64,000 nucleotides of DNA from Flavobacteriales bacterium (GTDB lineage Bacteria; Bacteroidota; Bacteroidia; Flavobacteriales_F; PHOS-HE28): NCBI GenBank assembly GCA_023382455.1, contig JAHDVX010000004.1, positions 1 through 64,000 on the forward strand. Direction: 5' to 3'. The notes under the pieces were generated by a model. It was not told the DNA's origin, searched no databases, and saw nothing but the letters and a program-made list of their open reading frames with translations. A program made the translations under genes and the position numbers. Within the stretch, counting starts at the first letter, position 1, and every line of letters starts with the position of its first letter. Below, piece by piece: positions 49,581 to 59,224 of the stretch.

Positions 49581-50138
49581 TCACTCGGGCAGCTTCAGCT
49601 TGTTGATCCGCACCAGCGGCCCGGGGCACATGTTGGTATGGCAGGCGGCGCAGGTGGCCACCAAGGTGTTGAACACCCCGGTGCGTTCCTTCGCCGGCAC
49701 GGTGTAAAGCCGGTCCAGGTGGACCAGCCAGGCCTGCGCGTAGGGGTCGAAGGTCTTGTGGTCCACCATGTTGGGCGTGGGCTCCTGTTCACGGAGCTTG
49801 CGGAAGTGCTCGGGAAAGGGGAGAAGCCCACCACCAGCAACCAAGCGCACCCGCGTGGAATCGGTGAAGGCGGCCATCTGCCGCATCATCAGCGCCATCG
49901 GGCTGGTGGCCGGCGGTTCGCCCTTCACGATCCGCACTTCAGGCGCAGGTGGCGGCTCCGGCACCGGCGGAGCGGGTGATGTGTATACCGGCTCCGGATG
50001 CTTCTCCGCAATCGCGGCGGCCACCGCTGCGGTCGCCTCCGGCTGCCTGGACGAACAGGCGTGCATCAACACAAGCAGAAGGCCCAAGGCCGCCATGGCG
50101 AGGCCTCGTTCATGCATGGATCGGCTGGGTTTGTTCAT
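49581..50138 (-). CDS. putative lipoprotein with a CxxCH haem motif
   Basis: 185 aa from ATG 50138. An N-terminal lipoprotein signal (MAALGLLLVLMHACSSRQ, lipobox-like LMHAC) is followed by a proline-rich linker (VYTSPAPPVPEPPPAPEVRI). The C-terminal domain is helical and ends with TLVATCAACHTNMCPGPLVR, which holds a single CAACH c-type haem site. The arrangement resembles small periplasmic cytochrome c proteins; redox partners are unknown. It is divergent from the rhomboid gene, with starts 68 bp apart. Confidence 0.75.
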   Translation of the reverse strand: MNKPSRSMHERGLAMAALGLLLVLMHACSSRQPEATAAVAAAIAEKHPEPVYTSPAPPVPEPPPAPEVRIVKGEPPATSPMALMMRQMAAFTDSTRVRLVAGGGLLPFPEHFRKLREQEPTPNMVDHKTFDPYAQAWLVHLDRLYTVPAKERTGVFNTLVATCAACHTNMCPGPLVRINKLKLPE

Positions 50139-50205
50139 CTTCGCCTGACAAGCTGGCCGGAAGTGATCGCGGCCCGAAGATCGTTCAGGATCGCCGAACA
50201 TAAGC

Positions 50206-50946
50206 ATGCCGCTGCCACAGCCCATTGACCATGACCGCCGCCGGGTGCTTACCGCCCTGTTCCTGCCGGCCATTGGCGTGGGCCTGCTCTGGATCATCCT
50301 CGCCTTCGACCAGGTGTTCGATCTGGACCTGGCCCGCTTCGGGATCTACCCGCGTACGTTGAAGGGACTGCGTGGCATCGCTTTCTCACCGTTGATCCAC
50401 GGCGGCATGGAGCACCTCTTCAACAATAGCGTGCCCTTGCTGGTGTTGGGGTGGATGATGGTCTATTTCTACCCGAAGGCCAGCGGCCGGGTGCTTTGGG
50501 TGAGCTGGCTGGCCACTGGGCTCTGGGTGTGGGCCATGGGGCGCGAAAGCTTCCACATCGGGGCCAGCGGTATTGTTTATGCCTTGGCAGGCTTCGTTTT
50601 TTTCAGCGGGGTCATCCGCAGGCGGATCGCGCTCATGGCCGTGTCGCTCATCGTGGTGTTCCTCTACGGCAGCATGTGGTGGGGCGTGTTGCCCCTGGAG
50701 CCGGCGGTCAGTTGGGAAAGCCACCTCTTCGGGGGCGTGGTGGGCAGCCTGATGGCCTGGTTCTACCGGAAACTGCCACCCGCCCATGTGCCGCCGCCAA
50801 GGGTGGAAGAGGAGGATGAAGAGGAAAAAGAGGAGGAAGGACCGTCCGATGGCGATCCCGGCGATGAACACGTGCCACCGCCCGTGCCCCCCGCCGATCC
50901 GGACTTGCCGTTCTACGATCCTTCCCGGACCAGCAGCACATGGTGA
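50206..50946 (+). CDS. rhomboid family intramembrane serine protease
   Basis: 246-aa polytopic protease that cleaves membrane proteins within the bilayer. About six membrane helices are visible. The HGGMEHLFNNSVPLLVLGWM segment is typical. The catalytic serine lies in FHIGASGIVYALAGFVFF (GASG) and the catalytic histidine in VSWESHLFGGVVGS. The C-terminal ~55 residues are an acidic and proline-rich cytoplasmic tail (EEEDEEEKEEEGPSDGDPGD), unusual in length. It is divergent from the haem lipoprotein. Physiological substrates are unknown. Confidence 0.93.
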   Translation: MPLPQPIDHDRRRVLTALFLPAIGVGLLWIILAFDQVFDLDLARFGIYPRTLKGLRGIAFSPLIHGGMEHLFNNSVPLLVLGWMMVYFYPKASGRVLWVSWLATGLWVWAMGRESFHIGASGIVYALAGFVFFSGVIRRRIALMAVSLIVVFLYGSMWWGVLPLEPAVSWESHLFGGVVGSLMAWFYRKLPPAHVPPPRVEEEDEEEKEEEGPSDGDPGDEHVPPPVPPADPDLPFYDPSRTSSTW

Positions 50947-50994
50947 AGCATTGCTTCACCGGTCAATACTTCATGCCCCGGTCTTCTTGTCGCC

Positions 50995-53931
50995 TCACTC
51001 CTCGCACTCGATCAGCAATTCGTCCAGGAACATCCACGTGGTGTCACCCGCGCCGTAGTGCCAAGGCGGGCAGGGGCCTGCGTTCTTCGCGATCAGCTTG
51101 ATGTAGCGGGCCTGCTTGTTCAGCGCGTCCGTCATCATTTCCTGGTGCAGCGTGCCATCCGCGTTACGCGGCACGGTGTTGGCCACGGTGGCGCTGCTCC
51201 AGGTACGGCCGTTGGTGCTCCATGCAAACTGCACTTCCGCAGGGAACCAGATCCATGAGCGCTCGTCCTGCAGCGCGCTCAGGCCAAGGCGCTTCACGGT
51301 CTTCACGCTGCCCAGGTCCACTGTGGCGGTCACATCCGTGCCCCGGTAACCCTGCCAGCCGCCGGTGCGCCAGTCGTGCGCCCCGCGGATACCGTCGATC
51401 AGCGCCATTTCGCCCGCTGCCGCGTATTGCGACGACCATTCACTATCCACCCGGATGGTGCGTTCGGGGTCGATCAATGTGTAGCGGGCAGTGATCACGT
51501 GGCCGGTCTCGCGGGCGTCGGCCGCCATGGCTTTCACCGTGGTGGTGCTGCTGATGGTGAACGGCGCCGTGTAGCGCACGCTGTTGCGCGTGGGCGTGCT
51601 GCCGTCCAGCGTGTAGAAGATGGCATCCGTGGGGCGAAGCGTGCCCAGGGTGATCTGCATCGGGGTGGTGAAGGCGGGTGCCGAGGCGGTGATCACCGGT
51701 GAAGAAGGCGGGTAGTGGGCTTCAGCATCATCCATGCCGGGCGCCGGTTTGTATGCCTGCAACGGCGGAACCTCCCTGTCGTTAGGGCGCCACATCGGCG
51801 TGAGCTCGATCTGCAGGTCCATGCCGTTCATGAGCGCGGTATACGGCAGGTTCCCCAAGCGGCCGCGCTGGCCGTTGAGCGCGGTGGAGCGGATGAGCCG
51901 CGCACCTTCGAGGATCCCGGTGCAGCGCACGTTCACTTTTTTACCGTCGGGCAAATGGATCCGGTAACTGTGGAACAGCGGCGCCTGCAGCTCGAACTCC
52001 GGATCGCCCGGCGCGATCTGGTACAGGCCCAGGGCACTGAGCACGTACCATGCGCTCATCTGTCCGCAGTCCTCGTTGCCGATCAGGCCGTCCGGCGTGT
52101 CGTGGTAGAACTCCGCCAGGATACGGTCCACCGTTTGCTTCGCCTTGTCCGGCCTGCCGAGCCGGCCATACATCCAGGCCATGGCGTGGCTGGGCTCATT
52201 GCCGTGGGCATACTGGCCGATCAAGCCGCTGATGTCGCTCTGGTCGCGGCCGGTGGTCTTGGAGCTCGCGCTGAAGAGCTCATCGAGCCGCTGCTCCAGT
52301 CCGCCATGGCCCGCTTCGCGCAAGGCGCGGTCAAGCCCCTCCACGTCCTGCGGCACGAAGGCCGAATAGTGCCAGCCGTTGGCCTCGGTGTAGTCGAAGT
52401 TCACCTCGTAGGGGTCGAACGGCGATTTGAAGCCCCCGTTGTACCGCCCGCGGAAAAAGCCGGTCTCCCGGTCGAACACATTGCGCCAGTTCGCGGCGCG
52501 GTTGAAGAAGGCGGAGGCCAGGCTGTCCTTGCCCATGGCCTGCGCCATCCGGGCGATGCACCAGTCGTCGTAGGCGTATTCCAGCGTACGGCTCACGCTT
52601 TCGCCCTGGTCCTCACTGCTGATGTAGCCCTGGGAGCGGTAGGCCATCAGACCCGGCTCATCGCGCATGGCGCTGGCCACCATGGCCTTGAGCGCCAGCT
52701 CCGCATCGAAGCCGCGGATGCCTTTGATGTAAGCGTCGGCGATCGCGCTCACACTGTGGTAGCCGATCATGCAGTCCGTCTCGTTGCCCCATAGTTCCCA
52801 CACCGGCAGCCGCCCGCCCTGCTGGTATTGAAGCAGGAAGGTGTTGATGAAGTCGTTGGTGCGGTCCGGCTCCAGGATGGTGAACAGCGGATGCTCCGAT
52901 CGGAAGGTGTCCCACAGGCTGAACACGGTGTAGACATCGTGCTTGGCGCTATGCACCTTGCCGTCGTGGCCGCGGTACTTGCCGTCCACATCGTTGAAGA
53001 GGTAGGGCACCAGCAGGCAGTGGTACAGCGCCGTGTAGAAGATGCGTTGCTGCTCCGGCGTTCCTCCGAGCACCTCGATGCGGCCCAGCTCCTTGTTCCA
53101 GGCTTCCTCGGCCTGCAGCCGCACCGCGTCGAAATCCCAGCCCGGCACCTCGGCCTCCAGGTTCTTGCGCGCTCCTTCCACGCTCACGGCACTGATGCCC
53201 ACCTTCACCACCACATCCGCACTGTCGGAAGGCAGGATGATCACGGCCTTGGTGCTGTCGGATAGGCCCGGGTCCATCAGCACCTTGTCGCGGTTGATAT
53301 GGATGCAGAAGAAGAGGCGCTGGTCGCGGGCCCAGGAGCTGCTGCGCCGCTCGCCGCAGATCTCGTTCGGGCCGGTTTGCCGGATGGAGCTGGCCAGCAG
53401 TTTGTCGCGGTGGCGCAGGTCCAGCACGATGGAGCGTTCATCGGCCTTGGCGAAGCGGTAGCGTTGCACCCCGACGCGTTTGGTGGCGGTGAGCTCCACG
53501 TCCACATTCGGGTCATTGAGATGAACGCGGTAGTAGCCAGCGTGGGCAGCTTCGCGTTTGTGCGAGAACCGGGAGCGGTATTCCTTCGGCTCGGTGGTGC
53601 GTCCGCCGCTGAGCGGCATGAGCAGCACATCGCAGAGGTCCGAAACGCCGGTGCCGCTCAGGTGGGTTTGGCTGAACCCGTAGATCAGGCTGTCGCTGTA
53701 GTGGTAGCCGCCGCAGCCGTCCCATTCCTGCGGATCGGTGCGGGTGTCGGGGCTGAGCTGCACCATGCCGAACGGCACGCATGGCCCGGGGAAGGTATGC
53801 CCGTGTCCGCCGGTGCCCACGAATGGGTTCACCAGCTCCGTGGCATAGTTGGCGGCCCAGGTGGTGGTGTCCTGCGCCACAAGCGCCAAGGGAAGGGGCA
53901 GCAGCAACAGCGTAAGGCATCGGAGGTCCAT
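50995..53931 (-). CDS. GH92 family alpha-mannosidase with C-terminal F5/8 module
   Basis: 978-aa secreted exo-alpha-mannosidase of family GH92 (Ca-dependent, inverting), probably acting on N-glycan or yeast mannans. Signal peptide MDLRCLTLLLLPLPLALVAQ. Family motifs: LVNPFVGTGGHGHTFPGPCV PFGMVQLSPDTR, GGYHYSDSLIYGFSQTHLSG, GYISSEDQGESVSRTLEYAY, the acid region YAHGNEPSHAMAWMYGRLG, and GLIGNEDCGQMSAWYVLSAL. After residue ~735 come a chitobiase C-type segment and an F5/8 type C module ending TTWMFLDELLIECEE, similar to the end of the GH20 enzyme in this window. No T9SS domain. Confidence 0.94.
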   Translation of the reverse strand: MDLRCLTLLLLPLPLALVAQDTTTWAANYATELVNPFVGTGGHGHTFPGPCVPFGMVQLSPDTRTDPQEWDGCGGYHYSDSLIYGFSQTHLSGTGVSDLCDVLLMPLSGGRTTEPKEYRSRFSHKREAAHAGYYRVHLNDPNVDVELTATKRVGVQRYRFAKADERSIVLDLRHRDKLLASSIRQTGPNEICGERRSSSWARDQRLFFCIHINRDKVLMDPGLSDSTKAVIILPSDSADVVVKVGISAVSVEGARKNLEAEVPGWDFDAVRLQAEEAWNKELGRIEVLGGTPEQQRIFYTALYHCLLVPYLFNDVDGKYRGHDGKVHSAKHDVYTVFSLWDTFRSEHPLFTILEPDRTNDFINTFLLQYQQGGRLPVWELWGNETDCMIGYHSVSAIADAYIKGIRGFDAELALKAMVASAMRDEPGLMAYRSQGYISSEDQGESVSRTLEYAYDDWCIARMAQAMGKDSLASAFFNRAANWRNVFDRETGFFRGRYNGGFKSPFDPYEVNFDYTEANGWHYSAFVPQDVEGLDRALREAGHGGLEQRLDELFSASSKTTGRDQSDISGLIGQYAHGNEPSHAMAWMYGRLGRPDKAKQTVDRILAEFYHDTPDGLIGNEDCGQMSAWYVLSALGLYQIAPGDPEFELQAPLFHSYRIHLPDGKKVNVRCTGILEGARLIRSTALNGQRGRLGNLPYTALMNGMDLQIELTPMWRPNDREVPPLQAYKPAPGMDDAEAHYPPSSPVITASAPAFTTPMQITLGTLRPTDAIFYTLDGSTPTRNSVRYTAPFTISSTTTVKAMAADARETGHVITARYTLIDPERTIRVDSEWSSQYAAAGEMALIDGIRGAHDWRTGGWQGYRGTDVTATVDLGSVKTVKRLGLSALQDERSWIWFPAEVQFAWSTNGRTWSSATVANTVPRNADGTLHQEMMTDALNKQARYIKLIAKNAGPCPPWHYGAGDTTWMFLDELLIECEE

Positions 53932-54202
53932 GGGCCGAAATTAGGGCTTGGTGTTCGCGTGGGCCGGGCGCGGGTTGCACCGCCCTCGCCGGTCCGTTCA
54001 TGCCGTCATCGCAAGGCCGTGTCAGCCCCGTCGTCATCGCGAGACCTTTTCGGCCGAAGTGATCTTCAATTTCCTCGCCGGGCCCCAATGGACGATCGCT
54101 TCCCAACTGTCGAATGCACATCCGCTCGCGATGACGGAGGGCAGTAGCTGAATGCACACTCACCAATTCCCCGTAGTTTCGATCCCCCCGACCTCTTCAC
54201 GC

Positions 54203-56647
54203 ATGCCCCTGTCCACCCGCACCCTGGTTCTGTCCTTCATCCTGCTCGGATCCCACGCCGTTTCAGCGCAACCCTACCAGTTCGGTTGCCACTACTTCCG
54301 TACCCATCCCGGCACGGCGCCGGTGCCCACGGCTGAGCAGCGGGAGCTGATCGACGATATCATCGCGCGCAGCGATACCTTCAACATCCTTCACTACGAC
54401 ATCGCCATCGACGTCACCGACTACACGGGGCAGCAGCTGAAAGCCGCCACCACGGTGACCTACACGCCGCTGATGGCGGGCCAGGACTTCATCCGATTCG
54501 AGCTCATGGGGCTGGAGGTGGATTCGGTGACCTCGCCGCAAGGCCTGCTGGCCTTTGCGCACGACGGACAGACCCTGCGGGTGGACTTCGCCGCGCCGCC
54601 GGCCATGGGCGATACCGGGGCGCTCACCGTGCATTACCACGGCCACCCGGAGCGCGACCCGGAGTGGGGCGGCTTCTACTTCGAGAGCGGCTACATCTAC
54701 AACCTGGGCATCGGCCTCAGCAGCATTCCGCCCAACTTCGGCAAGGTGTGGTACCCGTGCTTCGACTCCTTCGTGGAGCGGGCCACGTACACCTACCACG
54801 TGAAGAGCGCGGGCACCTTCCGCGCCCATTGCCAAGGCGACTTCCTGGGGGAAACGGCCCTGGGCGGCGACACCGTGGTGCGCACATTCACCATGGACCA
54901 GGACATCCCCACGCACCTCTCGGCCATCGCCGTGGCGGACTACCGGGACAGCAACCTGGTGCACACCGGCGCGTACGGCGACATCCCCGTGCGCCTCACG
55001 GCCAAGCCCTCCAAGCTCAACGCCATGGTGGACAAGTTCGCCGACATCGGCGGGGCCATCGACGCCCTCGAGTTCTGGTACGGCCCCTACGGCTGGCAGC
55101 GCGTGGGCTACGTGCTCACCACCGACGGCGCGCTGGAGATCCCCACCAACATCGCCTACCCGGACTTCATGACCTCGCAGGGGCTCTTCGAGAACCGGGG
55201 CCTCTTCTCCCACGAACTGGGCCACCATTGGTGGGGTGACATGGTGACGCCGCTCACCCAGCAGGACATGTGGCTGAAGGAAGGGCCGGCGGAGTACAGC
55301 GGGCACCTGGTGGAGGAATGGCTCTTCGGGGAGGAGGTCTTCCAGAACGTGGTGCGGGACAACCACTACTACGTGCTGCGGCAGGCCCACGTGCAGGACG
55401 GCGGCTTCCAGCCCCTCTCGCCCATGCCCGACCCGTACATCTACGGGCTCACCACCTACTACAAGGGCGCCTCGGTGATGCACAACCTGCGGGGCTACTT
55501 GGGCGACACGCTGTTCCGCCAGGGCATGCAAGACGTGCAGGTGCAGCACGCCTACGGCAACCTGGACGCGGCGGGTTTCCGCGATGCGCTGGAAGCCAGT
55601 ACGGGATACGACCTGGACCCGTTCTTCGACGGGCAGGTGTTCGCCCCCGGCTTCTCGGTGTTCGTGGTGCAGTCACTGGCGGCACAGCCTTCCGGCGGAA
55701 GCTGGGCGGTGGACCTCGTGGTGAAGCAGAAGCTGCGCGGAACGGACGTTTTCCATGAGGCGGTGCCGCTGGATATCACCTTGGTGGGGGCCGACGGGCA
55801 ACGCCAGGAGTACCGCGAGCCGGTGGGCGGCGAGTACACGGCACTGGCCCTCAACTGCGCCTTCGAGCCGGTGAGCGCCATACTGAACGGGCACGGCAAG
55901 TTGAACCAGGCGCGCACGGACATTGAGCGCACGCTGTTGCCGGGCGTAGCGCTGTCGGGGTCCCAGCCGCGGGTGGACTTCCGCCTCACGGTGGAGGAAC
56001 TGGCCGACACGGCCACGGTGCGCATCGAGCACATCTGGGCAGCGCCGGAGGCCGACATGCTCGGGGCGGGTGTAAGCGAGATCTCCGGCACGCACTACTG
56101 GATCGTGGACGGGCTGTGGCCCGCAGGCACGCTGCTCAGCGGACGGGTGAGCTACGCGGCCCAGCCCACTTACTCGCTGGACCACGACATGCTGGGCACG
56201 GACGAGTCGGGCGTGATGCTGCTCTACCGCGCGAACGCGTTGCAGCCGTGGGAGGTTTACGCGCATCAGACGGTGAACGCGAACATCCTGACCAACGGCA
56301 CGGGCTACATCGACATCGACACGCTGCTGCAAGGGCAGTATGCCTTCGGCAAGGGCGTGTTCACGGGCATCGCGGCGATGGCTCCCTTGCCTACGGGGCT
56401 GCAGGTGCAGCCGGTGCCGGCCAAGGATCGGCTCACGGTGCACGGCCTGGCAGGCGTGGCCGGCCCGGTGCGGCTGGCCGTTTTCGATGCGCGCGGCGCG
56501 CAGGTGCTGGAACGGTCGCTGGTGCCTGCTGTGGATGGCCGTGCGGAGCTGGACGTATCGGCGCTGGTGCCTGGGACGTACGTGCTTCGGGCCACGGCGG
56601 CCGGTGGCGCACCGGCAGGCCGTGCCTTCTTCCTGGTGGCCCGGTAG
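54203..56647 (+). CDS. M1 family aminopeptidase with type A T9SS sorting domain
   Basis: 814-aa secreted zinc aminopeptidase. The start at 54203 gives the signal peptide MPLSTRTLVLSFILLGSHAV SAQ. The zinc site is HELGHHWWGDMV (first His near residue 337) with the third ligand in MWLKEGPAEYSGHL (HExxH-x18-E). The substrate-binding GxMEN motif is altered to GALEIPTN, so specificity may differ from ordinary M1 peptidases. The last ~85 residues (LQVQPVPAKDRLTVHGLAGV .. LVPGTYVLRATAAGG) are a type A sorting domain. TAGTTTCG (7 of 8) lies upstream. It is convergent with xerD, 8 bp apart. Confidence 0.9.
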   Translation: MPLSTRTLVLSFILLGSHAVSAQPYQFGCHYFRTHPGTAPVPTAEQRELIDDIIARSDTFNILHYDIAIDVTDYTGQQLKAATTVTYTPLMAGQDFIRFELMGLEVDSVTSPQGLLAFAHDGQTLRVDFAAPPAMGDTGALTVHYHGHPERDPEWGGFYFESGYIYNLGIGLSSIPPNFGKVWYPCFDSFVERATYTYHVKSAGTFRAHCQGDFLGETALGGDTVVRTFTMDQDIPTHLSAIAVADYRDSNLVHTGAYGDIPVRLTAKPSKLNAMVDKFADIGGAIDALEFWYGPYGWQRVGYVLTTDGALEIPTNIAYPDFMTSQGLFENRGLFSHELGHHWWGDMVTPLTQQDMWLKEGPAEYSGHLVEEWLFGEEVFQNVVRDNHYYVLRQAHVQDGGFQPLSPMPDPYIYGLTTYYKGASVMHNLRGYLGDTLFRQGMQDVQVQHAYGNLDAAGFRDALEASTGYDLDPFFDGQVFAPGFSVFVVQSLAAQPSGGSWAVDLVVKQKLRGTDVFHEAVPLDITLVGADGQRQEYREPVGGEYTALALNCAFEPVSAILNGHGKLNQARTDIERTLLPGVALSGSQPRVDFRLTVEELADTATVRIEHIWAAPEADMLGAGVSEISGTHYWIVDGLWPAGTLLSGRVSYAAQPTYSLDHDMLGTDESGVMLLYRANALQPWEVYAHQTVNANILTNGTGYIDIDTLLQGQYAFGKGVFTGIAAMAPLPTGLQVQPVPAKDRLTVHGLAGVAGPVRLAVFDARGAQVLERSLVPAVDGRAELDVSALVPGTYVLRATAAGGAPAGRAFFLVAR

Positions 56648-56655
56648 GCGGCCGC

Positions 56656-57570
56656 TCACCCTCGGCCGGCCTTGGCCCTGGGGTGGAAGCGCATGATGTT
56701 GCTGCGCAGGTACTCGCGGTCCAGGTGGGTGTAGATCTCCGTGGTGGTGATGCTGGCGTGGCCGAGCATCTCCTGCACGGCGCGCAGGTCGGCGCCGCCC
56801 TCCACCAGGTGGGTGGCGAACGAGTGGCGGAAGGTGTGCGGGCTGATCGATTTGCGGATGCCCGCCTTGGCGGCCAGGTCCTTCACCAGCTTGAACACCC
56901 ACACGCGGGAAAGTGCCGCACCGCGGGCGTTGAGGAAAAGAATGTCCTCGGCGTCGGGCTGAACAGGCAGGTGCAGGCGCTCATGGCTGCGCCACACCTC
57001 GATGCGCCCAATGGCCTGCGGCCCGATGGGCACCAGGCGCTCCTTGTCGCCCTTGCCCATCACGCGGATGAAGCCTTCGCCCAGGTGCAGGCGGCTGATG
57101 CGAAGACCGCACAGCTCGCTTACGCGCAGCCCGCAGCTGTAGAGGGTTTCCAAGATGGCCTGGTCGCGGTGGGCCAGGGGCCTGGAGAGGTCGATGGCGG
57201 CGATCATGGCATCGATCTCCTCCAGGTGGAGGAAGTCCGGCAGATGCCTGCCGGTGCGCGGGCTTTCGAGCAGCTCGGTGGGGTCCTGGTCCAGGCGGCG
57301 CTCCCTGCGCAGCTGCTTGTAGAAGCCGCGGATGGCGCTGGTGAGGCGGGCCTGGCTGGTGGCCTTCAGGCCGCGCTTGGCCTGATCGGTCACGAAGGCT
57401 TGAAGGTCCTCCAGCTGCAGGGCTTCCGGCAGCAGGGGCGGTGTGTGGCCCTCGGCGAAGTTGCGCAGTTTGGCCAGGTCGCGCAGGTAGGCGGCCACGG
57501 TGCGTTCGCTCAGGCCGCGCTCCAGGCGGAGGTGCACCCGGAAGTCGGTGAGGGCCTGCTTCCATGCCAT
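56656..57570 (-). CDS. xerD: tyrosine recombinase XerD-like
   Basis: 304-aa site-specific tyrosine recombinase, probably the chromosomal dimer-resolution enzyme. The start at 57570 gives MAWKQALTDFRVHLRLERGL SERTVAAYLRDLAKL, the SAM-like N-terminal domain. Catalytic residues are R in CGLRVSELCGL, K in VMGKGDKERLVPIG, H-x-x-R in ISPHTFRHSFATHLVEGGAD, H in MLGHASITTTEIYTH and the Tyr within EIYTHL. Length and spacing are canonical. GATCTTTG (7 of 8 to the -7 box) lies just before the start. It is divergent from aroQ, with 65 bp between starts. An integrase of a mobile element is less likely, given the typical Xer length. Confidence 0.93.
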   Translation of the reverse strand: MAWKQALTDFRVHLRLERGLSERTVAAYLRDLAKLRNFAEGHTPPLLPEALQLEDLQAFVTDQAKRGLKATSQARLTSAIRGFYKQLRRERRLDQDPTELLESPRTGRHLPDFLHLEEIDAMIAAIDLSRPLAHRDQAILETLYSCGLRVSELCGLRISRLHLGEGFIRVMGKGDKERLVPIGPQAIGRIEVWRSHERLHLPVQPDAEDILFLNARGAALSRVWVFKLVKDLAAKAGIRKSISPHTFRHSFATHLVEGGADLRAVQEMLGHASITTTEIYTHLDREYLRSNIMRFHPRAKAGRG

Positions 57571-57635
57571 GGGGCAAAGATCTTGCGCGGGCCAGTGCCT
57601 CCAACGCGGGGGAATCGCCACTTTTGCGCAACGCC

Positions 57636-58061
57636 ATGCACATCCGCATCATCAACGGCCCCAACTTGGACCGGTTGGGCGAGCGCGAGCCGGAGCACTA
57701 CGGCACGGAGCCTTTTCCGGCGTTCCTGGAACGCTTGCAAGCCGCGTACCCGGCGCACCGGATCAGCCTGTTCCAGAGCAACCACGAGGGGGAGCTGATC
57801 GAGGCGCTGCGCGCGGCGGACGGCCCGGACAGCGGGGTGGTGCTGAACGCGGGGGGCTACACGCACACGAGCGTGGCCATCCGCGATGCGCTGGCGCTGA
57901 TGCGTGCGCCGGTGGTGGAAGTGCACGTGAGCAACGTGCTGGCACGCGAGGAGTTCCGGCACCGCTCGCTTACGGCGGTGCACTGCGTGGGGGTGATCTC
58001 GGGCTTCGGGCTGGAGGGTTACCGCCTGGCGGTGGATCATCTGGTGCGTCGCGCCGGCTGA
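57636..58061 (+). CDS. aroQ: 3-dehydroquinate dehydratase, type II
   Basis: Third step of the shikimate pathway: 3-dehydroquinate to 3-dehydroshikimate. 141 aa, a typical type II subunit. Motifs: MHIRIINGPNLDRLGEREPE HYGT (active-site loop with Tyr), FQSNHEGELIEALRAA, the signature GVVLNAGGYTHTSVAIRDAL (His near NAGGYTHTS), PVVEVHVSNVLAREEFRHRS and GVISGFGLEGYRLAV. CACTTTTG (7 of 8 -7 box) lies ~10 bp upstream. The 3' end overlaps the convergent glycosyltransferase gene by 25 bp. Confidence 0.96.
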   Translation: MHIRIINGPNLDRLGEREPEHYGTEPFPAFLERLQAAYPAHRISLFQSNHEGELIEALRAADGPDSGVVLNAGGYTHTSVAIRDALALMRAPVVEVHVSNVLAREEFRHRSLTAVHCVGVISGFGLEGYRLAVDHLVRRAG

Positions 58062-59086
58062 TTGAATGCGGCGGGGTCCAGGTCGGTGAAGCGGCGCCAG
58101 CCCAGGATGTAGCGGTCGTAGGCGATGCTGCGGTGGTACATGCCCGTGAGGTCGGGGTTGCGCTCGGCGCGCCGCAGGCGCCCGCGCTCCCGCACCAGGC
58201 GCGGCATCCAGCGCAGGAAGCGGCGGTGGGCGCGGCCCACCTGCCAGGCATGCGCCGCGTGGCCCTCGGCCAGGAATTTGAGCGCCGCGAAGACATCGAG
58301 GGTGAGGCGGTGCACGATGCGGGCGTAGATCCAGCGCGAGTTCAGGTGCTTGGTGAGGACGGCGAGGCTGTTGCGGAAATTGAGGTAGGTCTTGCGCGGG
58401 TCTCCGTAACCGAGGGCGCCGCCGCCCACGTGGTGCACGGCCACGGCGCTGGTGTAGCCGATGCGCCAGCCCTGGCGGCGCAAGGTCCAGCAGAGGTCGA
58501 TCTCCTCCATGTGCGCGAAAAGCGCCTCGTCGAAACCGCCGGCACCATGGAAGGCCTCGGCACGCACCATCAGGCAGGCGCCGGTGGCCCAGAACACGTC
58601 GCGGTCATCGTTGTACTGGCCGTGGTCCTCCTCCGTCAGTTCAAAGATGCGTCCGCGGCAGAAGGGATACCCGTTGCGGTCGATGAACCCGCCGGCGGCA
58701 CCGGCATGCTCGAAGGTGTTCGGGTTGCGGTGGCTGAGCACCTTGGGCTGGCAGGCAGCCATGTCGGGCCGGGCCTCCAGGTGCGTGCGCAGGGCGGCGG
58801 CCCATCCGGGCGGCACCTCCACATCGGAGTTCAGCAGCACGTAGTACTTGGCCTGGACCTGCTTCAGGGCGGCGTTGTAGCCTCCGGCGAAACCGGTGTT
58901 GGCGGGCATGGCGATCACCTCGGCCTGGGGCGCGTTGCGGCGCAGCCAATCCAGGGAGTCGTCGGTGCTGCCGTTATCGGCCACGATCACACGGGCATCG
59001 CTCCCGGTGTTGGCCACCACGCGCGGCAGGAACTGCTCCAGCCAGCGCCGGCCGTTCCAGTTCAAGATCACCACCGCCGTGTCCAT
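58037..59086 (-). CDS. family 2 glycosyltransferase (rhamnosyltransferase-like)
   Basis: 349-aa cytoplasmic or membrane-associated GT2 enzyme. The N-terminus MDTAVVILNWNGRRWLEQFL starts the GT-A fold; VIVADNGSTDDSLDWL binds nucleotide. The DxD-equivalent motif is YYVLLNSDVEVPPGW. An acceptor region with FWATGACLMVRAEAFHGAGG FDEALFAHMEEIDLCWTLRR carries the catalytic-base ED motif. It resembles enzymes that add rhamnose or other sugars to surface polysaccharides. Its last 25 bp overlap the 3' end of aroQ. Confidence 0.9.
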   Translation of the reverse strand: MDTAVVILNWNGRRWLEQFLPRVVANTGSDARVIVADNGSTDDSLDWLRRNAPQAEVIAMPANTGFAGGYNAALKQVQAKYYVLLNSDVEVPPGWAAALRTHLEARPDMAACQPKVLSHRNPNTFEHAGAAGGFIDRNGYPFCRGRIFELTEEDHGQYNDDRDVFWATGACLMVRAEAFHGAGGFDEALFAHMEEIDLCWTLRRQGWRIGYTSAVAVHHVGGGALGYGDPRKTYLNFRNSLAVLTKHLNSRWIYARIVHRLTLDVFAALKFLAEGHAAHAWQVGRAHRRFLRWMPRLVRERGRLRRAERNPDLTGMYHRSIAYDRYILGWRRFTDLDPAAFNQPARRTR

Positions 59087-59224
59087 TCCGCCATTTCGTG
59101 CTTTGCGTGCCGCGCAAAAATGGGGAAGAACCCTTGGCTGGTCATGTGAAAAAATGGTGCAATGGCGACCGAGTGCCGGAGCACGGGCCGGGATGCGACC
59201 ATGCGAATGCCCGGCCCGTGAACC

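Noticed and set aside
56656..57570. Integrase of a mobile element
   Set aside because: Length, N-terminal domain and catalytic motifs fit a chromosomal XerD; no element boundaries or cargo are beside it.
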